From NCBI RefSeq assembly GCF_030272615.1, contig NC_081408.1, positions 59,730,114-59,790,113 on the forward strand: a DNA stretch of 60,000 nt, read 5' to 3'. The stretch's first letter is position 1, and the number at the start of each line of letters is the position of its first letter. The position numbers and the translations under genes are program-made. Origin of the DNA: Cryptomeria japonica (lineage: Eukaryota > Streptophyta > Pinopsida > Cupressales > Cupressaceae). Shown here piece by piece: positions 38,401 through 47,969 of the stretch. The notes below the pieces were generated by a model. That model was not told the DNA's origin and did no database searches. It saw nothing but the letters and a program-made list of their open reading frames with translations.

Positions 38401-41400
38401 ATTTAGTTTGCGATAATTCAGACCACAATTCCAAAAGCTTTATTCTTTAGACAACTGAGAAGGGGAAAAAAACATAAAAACTTCATCTTGGGGGATTTGG
38501 AGAAGAAGAGAATGAGTGGGTCTTCGTCTGTGTTTAGGGCCGCCTTCTAGGGGCTCTCGTATCCCTCAGTTTTTCATAATCGGTCGTCATCGGCGACAAT
38601 TTATCCAGCAAATCATGACAATCCGAAGCTCAATGCCTTTGAGAGCCATGTCTGCGAGGAATTACGACGGCTGGAGGAGTGCATAAACTATCTGAGCGCT
38701 GATTGGCTCTGGCAGGCTCTGGATGTTTGTCTCTATGTGCATTCCATGGTCAAAGAAAAATTCCCCCATATTGGGAAAAATTCTAAGTGGGTGAATGAGC
38801 ATCTAGAAGACATGGTGAAGCTTCTAGACATATGCAATGCGCTGCATGAGAGCATGAGTGACATAAAGCAGCACAAGGTGGAGCTTCAACTAATCGTTCA
38901 TGGCTTCCAGGGATGCGGACCCATCGGCGCCAAACAACTTCTTAGGGCTCGGACAGTGCTGGGAAACTTCAATGATCCTCCGACCAAGGCGAAGGAAGCT
39001 TCTGAGGGCAAATCTCGACTGGAGAGGGCAGAAAATAGCCATAAAACCCTAGCAGCTACAGCCAAAACGAACTGCCAAAGTAGCAATTTCGAATAAACAA
39101 AGCAATTTTTCAAAAAAAACTGTTAAAAATTCATGACGAATTTTTAATTGAAAAATTATTTCAAAAATAACCAAGGCTCTGATACCATAATACAGATGCA
39201 AAAGCATATGTTGTTCAAATAATCGATGTTGTTCAATTAATCAAGGAGACAAAGCTCCTTTAAATAGAGTTACAAAGATGATGTTTCTAAAAGAAACAAT
39301 CATTAACTAGAGGCGAAATTAGAAACAACTTAAATGACCATTAAGGGAGGGTATTAGAATAATATCTTTCTCTTTGTGTTATAGAGAAAGATATTATTCT
39401 AATACCCTCCCTTAATGGTCATTTAAGTTGTTTCTAATTTCGCCTCTAGTTAATGATTGTTTCTTTTAGAAACATCATCTTTGTAACTCTATTTAAAGGA
39501 GCTTTGTCTCCTTGATTAATTGAACAACATCGATTCTTTGAAATCCATATGCTTTTGCATCTGTATTATGGTATCAGAGCCTTGGTTATTTTCGAAATAA
39601 TTTTTCAATTAAAAATTCGTCATGAATTTTTAACAATTTTTTTTGAAATTTTTTTATGTTTATTCGAAATTGCTACTTTGGCAGTTCGTTTTGGCTGCAG
39701 CTGCTAGGGTTTTCTCGCTATTTTCTGCCCTCTCCCACGACCCGTCTCTCCTGCATTTCGCGCAACCACACGATGTGTTTGTTTCCCGCCTGCAGATTTT
39801 TTTTCTGCCATTTTTGGATGGATATCTGCATTTTTGGCTAGGGTTTGACCCTCCAGATTCAGTCGAAATTTTTTTTTGAGCACAGATTCGTGGTGGGTTT
39901 TTCGAGATCTCAATTGGGTTGTCGTCAAAATTTTCTGAGTGCCTCAATTTTCAAGCCAACGGATCCAGATTCCAACAGCAGATTCCTTTTGGGTTTTTCA
40001 CAAGGATTTTTGGGTTGTCTTCGAATTTTTCTGGGTCAGTCGGATTTTTTTCGAAATCCGTGCCATCCGTACTTCATTTTTCTTGAAGTCTGTACCTACA
40101 TCTATCTTTGTTTCTGCATTGGGATTCAATTTTTTTGAATTCCGTGCCAATGCATCTTCTCTGTTTTTCGTTTTTCGTGCATTGGGAAACGTGTAAGATG
40201 GCGTCATTGACCAACTTGATGTTGGAAGGCAGTCAGGTTTTGTGCACTTAGCATCTTCTTAGTACCTCGAAAAGCGTGAAGATGGCTTATGGGCATCGAT
40301 GTTTGTTTCGGTTTTTAATATTTTTTTACCTAAAAAAAATTCTAATGGGTTTTAATATTTTTTTCCCATGAAAAAATCTGTGGGTTTTAATAATTTTGTC
40401 CTAAAAAATTATTTGGGTTTTTAAATAGTTTTTGTCCCTGTAAAAAAATAAAAAATCATGAGGGTTTATGATTTTTTCCTCAAAAATTGTACTTTGTTGC
40501 AGTCTGTTTTTCGTCGCACCTGGAGTTGCTGTGCGAACATCTGCACTAGTCTCTTAATTGCCTATTTTCGGGCATCTTGCTCATCTGCAATAGTTTGGAG
40601 GGTTTGTCGATTTTTTCCTCAAAATCGTGACAACTGTTCTTGGTGTCTCTGGTTACAGGGAGGGACAGTTCTCCAACATCAGGTTGGATGGTTGGTGTTG
40701 TTTTGGGTATCTCCAAAAGTTCTGCAGTTTCTGGGAGAGTTGGTGGTAGACTCATCTCAAGTGGCAGAGTTAGTGGCAGGCTCTTGTCTTCTGTTGCAGC
40801 GTGTTCTGAGAAGAAGGGGGCAACCTTCTCTGTTATTTCTCTTGGTAGTTAGAACGATGACCATTAAGGGAGGGTATTATAATAATATCTTTCTCTTTGT
40901 GTTATTAATGGTCATTTAAGTTGTTTCTAATTTCGCCTCTAGTTAATGATTGTTTCTTTTAGAAACATCATCTTTGTAACTCTATTTAAAGGAGCCTTGT
41001 CTCCTTGATTAATTAAACAACATCGATCCTTTGAAATCCATATGTTTTTGCATTTGTATTAGTTTGGTGCATAACTCTGAAAATTTCAGATCAACATTTG
41101 TTGAAGTAATTTTGAGAGTTTCTATGAAGTGCTCATAGGATTTTGGCAGACTCTTCGAGGTAATGACTACCATATCCTCTTCCTCCAATTTTCGACCAAT
41201 AGCTTCAAGCTGTTCTCGAATGTCGTTAATCTTTGAGACATGCTCCTGTAAGCGTGTAAGGACATGCGTTCATTCATCATAATGGAGAACAACTGGTTCT
41301 TCAGAAAGAACGCTTGACTTTTGTTGGACGTCTCATGAAATTCCTTCAGATGCTTCTAGACTTTTGATGCTGATTTGCCAGAGGGAATCTGAGGCATCTG

Positions 41401-44400
41401 GTCATTTGTGATTGAGAGCTTGAGAAGCATGACAACTTCTCGATTTCGGTCATCAAACTTGTCTTGATTTGATCCGGTTGTGGTTGGACGAGACTCTTTT
41501 CCCAAAATGAGATCATCAAGGCAGTGATATTCAAAGATTGTCAGCGTACGAGGCGTCAAGTGTTATAATTCTTGCCATTAAATCTCTAACTGCCTTCCAA
41601 CATTAAATTGGTTAATGACACCATCTTGCACATTTCCCAATGCACGAAAAATAAAGAAGAGGTGATAGCATGAAACCTGAGACACAAATCCCTATGCAGT
41701 AAATGAAGGCAGATGCATGTACAGACTTCAAAAAACGGATGAGGTACGACTGACACAAATTTCGAGAAATTTTTTTGGTTGACCTAGAAAAATCCAACGG
41801 CAACCTGTTGATGTGTATTTTGTACACAACCAAACACAGAATAAAATACCTAAAGGTACCTTATCCTCTCTTGAATAAAGTCTCCGAATGCTGAAGATGT
41901 CGCGAAAAGGATCAATCGGGATGACTTCAAGGTTCTTTGCTGTAGGATCTTTACGTGTGGATAAGCTCTCTGTGGTATGATGTGATTTTGCTGGAATCAC
42001 AAGGGGACTTACACTTGACGACCTAAACGTTTGATTTGTTGGAATCACAAGATTTTACTGGCTTAGATTTGAAAAAAAAAGGAAAAAAGATGAGGGCGAG
42101 GAAAGGATCTAATTCTGACACTAAGAATGTAGGAGCAATGAATAATCTTTGATGAAATTCTAACTAAGTCTTGTTTTGACATCTCAGGACCATCTCCACA
42201 AGGTTAGTGCAATCTTCGGAGGAAAACTTTATGATGTTCAGATCATCACTACAGGCATAGACACCATCAGGCTGATGCATATCAATGAAGAAGCGACAAT
42301 TGAAGTTAAGCTTAAGCTAAATGATTCTAGTTGACTACGCAAGGCGAGTCTGCAATCAACAAACTGCTAGTAGTATGGATATACGAATTTCACCATCAAT
42401 CAAACACATTTCTTCCACTCATCTAATAACATGAAATCAAATATGAGAAGTATAGAGACCATGCAAATTGTTGAATCGACCCATAAATTTCACCATTTCT
42501 TCAATGAAGTTTTACAAGTCTTTTACAACAACATCTTGGCAACAATCTTTGCCTTCTCTTTCTATTCTACTCTAATTGCTATTCTATCAACTGACTATTC
42601 ACTATTTCTAACTATTCACCTTCTAACTACTCTCTATTTCCTATTTGCCTTTACAAATGAAGAGCCGGGGCTTATATAGTGCCCTTAATACAATTCAATG
42701 GCTAAGATCAATTTGAGATCAATGGCCAAGATTCTACAATGAAAACCCTAATTAGGGTTTGTTACAACAAACTTAATTCCGACCAATGAAATAATTGTAT
42801 TAATTGGACACATGTCGTCTCTGGAATATTCGACCAATGGATAGCTGGGGTAGGTACATCGAAGTTTGTGCCACCTTTAATGAGTCAGGTACATCGAATT
42901 TGGACATGCTGAGGTGAACCAACCCGACTGGAGGAGTGATGACTAGGATGCCACCTCGTCTGACACTTGTAACTTGGTAGATATTCAACTTGATGTTGCC
43001 GAGAAGCTAGCTTTAATTAACTCTTCTGAAACTGTCTGCTTCTTCAACGAACCCTTGCTCTGACTTCTTTTGCCTTTGATGTGTAGGATGATGATGTACC
43101 TCGCCCTGGAACGCTGGATTGGAAGAGGCTATTCCTGATGATGCTTGACCGAAGAAGGCCGTCCTTGTCGATGCTAGACGAGAGGAGGTCGTCCTTGTCC
43201 TGACTTGATCTTCTTTGATGAGGGTCCGCCAAGTAATTGATCCTTCGACTCCGGGGCCACCATTTGATGCCTACACAAAAGATTAGAGTTAGTCTTTGAG
43301 CATCAAACCTTAAGGCATGAAATTTAAGACCTTTCAAGGGTATAACTTAAGATATTAATTTGAAAAAGTCATGATAAATCAAGAATTATACATTTTCAAA
43401 TTAATTATGAATGGAAATTGGATTTTCAAGACTTAGATTTTACAAAATTGCAATGAGATCACAATAAGTCTTGAATAAGAACTTCAGAATGATTTTTCAT
43501 ACCTCCCCCTTGAATGCTTAACTATAAAACCTTGAAAAATGATGAAAGAAGACCGGATTTTGATGGACAAGGCTTAGATTATAGTCCTCCCTTGGATGAA
43601 TTATGCCTCCATTAGCCTTCAAAATGAATTTCACCTTCTTTAGTCTCCACTCTTAGCAAAAAATCGCCTTCAAAACACCTTCCAAAATCTGGAAATTATC
43701 CTCCAGCTTGCCCAATTTCGCACCTTCAAATATGCTCTTTAAATTCGCATGAGAGATAATGCAAGAATGATTTGAATTTGCTAAAGAACCTCTCCCATTA
43801 TATAGAGCGCTCATCTTGATTTACCATGAGGCCGACCTAGCAAATAAACAAAAAAACAATAAAATCCCTTTTAGAACGAGGCCAACCTAGCAAATAAACA
43901 AAAAAACAATAAAATCCCTTTTAGAACAAGGCCGACATGTTTATTTAGTAGCAAAATAGGATAAAATCCCACTTAAAAGGAGGCCGACATGTTTATTTAG
44001 CTAATAAATGTGTTTTGAGCGCTCACCTTGATTTTTTAAGTTTTAAAATTAATTCCAAGGTTTCAAAGGTGGTTTTTATTTGTTTTAAGGCTTGGAAATT
44101 AGTTACAAAGGCCCTAATTCATGCGAACTTGATTTAGCTTCCCATGTCTTGAATTTGGCAAATTTAGTGAAAACTGTGGGCTAGCTTAGGAATATTAAGG
44201 TTTGATCAAGACTTAATGAAACTTGTTTCCTCCTTAAGCATCAAAAATATCCAAAGTGATGGTTTGAACCCTCTGTCTAGACTAGCTCACTTGATAAAAT
44301 TGAAATTTTCTCAATCAATATTTGCAAAAATCAATCTTGCAATTTACCTTAGACTTAATCAAACAAGGTTGAATGATAGATTTTTTGATATTTTCGCCCT

Positions 44401-47400
44401 GGGCCTCCTGAGAGGGTCAGGAGCGATTTTTCCAATTAGGTCTTGAATATCTCATTTCTTTCACTCCAAAATTTCCTGGAAGGCGAGCTTATGCTTGTTT
44501 TGACCTAATCAAGTCTTGCATTTCAATTTTTACGAGGAAATTAGGTGAACATGTGAATTTCGCCCTGGACCCTCTGGAAGCATCAGGAGTGATTTTTGCT
44601 TTTTGTAGCTCATTTTTGATCATTCCAACTTCAATCCACCTCACAATGCTAGGAAATATCTTTCTTCTTTCTCCCAATCCAAGTTTAATTTCGTTTTGCA
44701 AGGCAAAATGGGAGATTTTAAGATTTTCGCCTTGGACCCTCAGCAAGGGTTAGGAGCGAATTTTGGGTTCTAGGCATATTTCTTCGTGCTTTTAACTTGA
44801 AATCACTTCTAAGGCAAAGAACATCATGCCTCCCTCCCATCCAAATCATGAATAGCAAGATCTTGTCTTAATTTTACCAAAAAAAAAAAAAAAAAAAAGT
44901 GAAGAACTTGGAAATTTCGCCCTGGGCCCTTAGCAAGGGTCAGGAGCGATTTTTGCAATTTTGACTAAAAATCTTCATTTTTCCAACTTGAAACTCCTTT
45001 GCAAGGTAGGTTCTCATCTTTCATCATGCTTTTGACACTTCATTTCAACCAAACCAAGCAAGAAAGCCTCCTTCTAAGCCTTTTCGCCCTGGACCCTCAG
45101 CAAGGGTCAGGAGCGAATTTTGCAATCTAGACTCAAAATGTTTCATTTTTTCACCTTGAAACCTCTTTGACATTCCAAAACCAAGCAAAAACATCCCCCA
45201 TAAAATTTTCGCCCTGGACCCTCAGCAAGGGTCAGGAGCAAATTTTAGGTTTTCAACAAAGTCCTTCATCTTTTCAAGTTGACACTTTCTCAAGTGGGTA
45301 AAGGGAGATGTCCTTGTTTCATCTATGTCCAAAACTTGACCTTTTTCATTACAAGATGAGAGCTATTGGGAATTTTGCTTTGGACCCTCTGGAACGGTCA
45401 GGAGTGAAATTGCCTTCCTTGTCCAGAATTCATCATTTCGCATGCTTCCAAATCTTTGAATGATGTTCAATCTTCATTCCAAGAGACCTTGCACATAAAA
45501 ATTTAGCCAAAATTAGTGACAAATAAGCTCAAATAAGATTTTCGCTCCGGACCCTTTGGAAGGGTCAGGAGCGAAATCTTCATTCCAGGCTAAATTGCTT
45601 AGTTTTTAAGTCTCAAACCATTTCACAAGGCAAGGTTAGATCATTTTCCAAGTTAGGAACAAGGTTTCAAGCTCAAACAAGGTGGCAAATGAAGTTTATG
45701 ATGAATTTTGCTCTGGACCCTCTAGAAGGATTAGGAGCGAAATTCCTTATCTTGGCCAAAATCCTGACTTCATTTTCTCATTTTTCCATCCAAACAAGTG
45801 TTTTGCCCTCAAAGATGCCTGGGAACGAGTTGGTTCTAAGTTTGGGTCAAACTAGAATGCCTTATGGAGATATTCGCCTTGGACCCTTTGGAAGGGCCAG
45901 GAGCGAAATTCGCTTTGGACCCTCTGGAAGGGTCAGGAGCGAAATTTGACTTTTTGAACTCTCTGTCAGGATCATTTTATGGAATATAGCATTTAAGTAT
46001 AAGCTTATACTTTAAGTTGTATTCCATATATACTTTTGGGATGTTTGAGAGTGGTTTCAGACCTCCAGGGGCTATATTGCAAAATCTAGTTTTTGGAGGA
46101 TTTTCAGTTTTCCAGACTTAGTCAAATTTCAGGATCAGGACATTCCAGACTTAGCCAAATTTCAGGATCAGGACTTTCTAGACTTCATTTCAGGATCAAG
46201 ACATTCCAGACTTAGCCAAATTTCAGGATCAGGACTTTCCAGACTTCATTTCAGGATCAGGACATTCCAAACTTAATCACTCACCAACTTGACCTAACTC
46301 AAGCAGAACCTGCTATCCAGGTGATCCCCTTGGCGACACTCGAAAGCTAAAGGCTAACAGACAAAACCCTAAAAGACCTAAAAAACAAACCTTAGAAAGC
46401 AAAAAGCAGGGGTCCCCATTTGCAATGGGGCGATGTTTGAAATGGTCACAACACAACCCAAAAAACTTCACCAAAAACGTCGAAAGAATCCGTGGTTGAA
46501 AATTAATTTCGGCAAGAATTTGAGGGTTTTTTGCAAAACCCTTGCCAAAATACATAGAAACTTGTGCACGAGGCTATGAAAAAATTGTAGGTTTGAGAAT
46601 CTGAAGAATTGGAAGGGTTAGAAAACCCTAGCCGACACCCACACATTGGTTGCTGAATAAAAAGGCAATATCGTGTAGGCCGCGAACACTAACCAGAAGA
46701 AAATATTCCATTGCAGAAGATCCACCAAAAACGCGAAATTGCGTCATAGAAGAAAATGGCGGTGTTGGGTCTCAAATCAACATATTGGATAGGTTCTAAG
46801 GAAATGCCAACTCCAATGATCAAACCCTCCAATTGACTTGGCCAACTTATAGAGTGAACCTATTTGGTTACTAACTCTCTCACTTTAGGCTCTGCAGGAC
46901 CTAGGCGGGTATACCTACTCACTAGTTGTTCCTTCAACTAATGCTTTTTATAGCAGACTTAGTGTCTTAATCTGATGTCTCCTAGTCTCAGAATGGCATA
47001 AGTTTCTTAAACAAACTGACTTCAGATGTGTGTATTGATCTATGTATCTTACAAAAGTATATATGTTACACTTTGGCTAAATTACCTACTATACCTACTC
47101 TACTAATCCTAATGCTTAAAAGTAAAGGGTAACTGGTATAGTTAAAGGGTTTGTTTACAAATGATCAGTGCCTTTCCTCTTATTTGGGCTACAGAGTCTT
47201 ATATTTCTTCAGGACTTATTGTGTAAACTTATGAGACAGTTTTTAAACCCACCACCTCTCGATGAGTCTGTCAGTTACTGTTTCTTATGAGCTCTACTTC
47301 AATGTCTATATTGTAAACTGCTTGAATGGATTTAACCCTAACTTTAAAGAGACCATCCAAGGAAGAAATACAGGGAACAATTACAATTTACGAGTAAATC

Positions 47401-47934
47401 TTTTTTATCCAAATCTACAATATGAAACACAAAATTTTACTGGAAGAACACGAATAACCTTATCCACTTTTAGATAATATCATAAGCAACTACCTTCTAA
47501 AAATATGTTAACTCTCAACACATATGAGAAAGAAAATGCAACTGGTTATTTTTGATAAAAAGTTTTAAAGTACAAAATTGCTTCCACCTCTTCTCTCTCT
47601 ATTCTCCCCCTCTTTACATTTTACATCACACATATATATGTGGTTGAATGGTTTTCATACCCCTTTGGGTGAAAAGACACCCCCCTTTTAAATAAAAATA
47701 ATTCCAAATCCCGAAATTGCCTTAGTTTATGTAATTAATTGTCACTTTACAAGTTGTTTAGGCATATTAGAGGTATTTTAAGGCTATTTTATGGGTATAT
47801 AATGGATAAATGGTCTTTAAATGATGTAAATACCCCCTTTGTTGCTTCACAATCCATTTTTTATGCCCATTATTGTGTTTATGTTATGGTTTCATATTGT
47901 GCAACAAATATAAAACATATTACTTGTACCTATT

Positions 47935-47969
<35 letters not shown>

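Larger units (their letters stand above)
38156..41061. mobile_element. Chimeric LTR element with captured host gene fragment and long palindrome, 2906 bp, TSD GTTTG
   Basis: Flanked by gtttg at 38151-38155 and 41062-41066 inside Copia C gag, and the gag reading continues across it. Order: LTR start (TATTAGAATAATATC, 38156 to about 38194), BYPASS1-like gene fragment (about 38200-39020), inverted interior+LTR segment of a TRIM/LARD-type element (39021-39373), 9-nt centre, the same segment forward (39383-39735), rest of interior to 40874, and a 187-bp LTR (40875-41061) ending TGTATTA. One target duplication around the whole implies a single integration of a chimeric cDNA. Template switching during reverse transcription is the likely origin (inference). 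Confidence 0.85.
41806..46453. mobile_element. LTR-type insertion D, 4648 bp, TSD CAACC
   Basis: Begins TGTTGATGTG and ends GTCACAACA. caacc is present on both sides (41801-41805, 46454-46458), and the Copia C leader continues on both sides when compared with the leader at 39569-40198. No gag/pol. It contains a stretch identical in form to a tRNA 3' end with CCA (43246-43262), which could be a primer-binding site for a minus-oriented element. It also has TATA-like motifs at about 42672-42680 and 43795-43803, four 50-bp repeats (43828-44010), the hairpin array (44393-45943) and a hairpin-headed tail (45975-46140). Whether it is a very large solo LTR or a non-autonomous element with a lost LTR is unresolved. 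Confidence 0.72.

Noticed and set aside
43246-43262. A tRNA gene
   Set aside because: Only the 3' end (T-arm/acceptor/CCA) is present and nuclear tRNA genes do not encode CCA; no anticodon or D-arm upstream.
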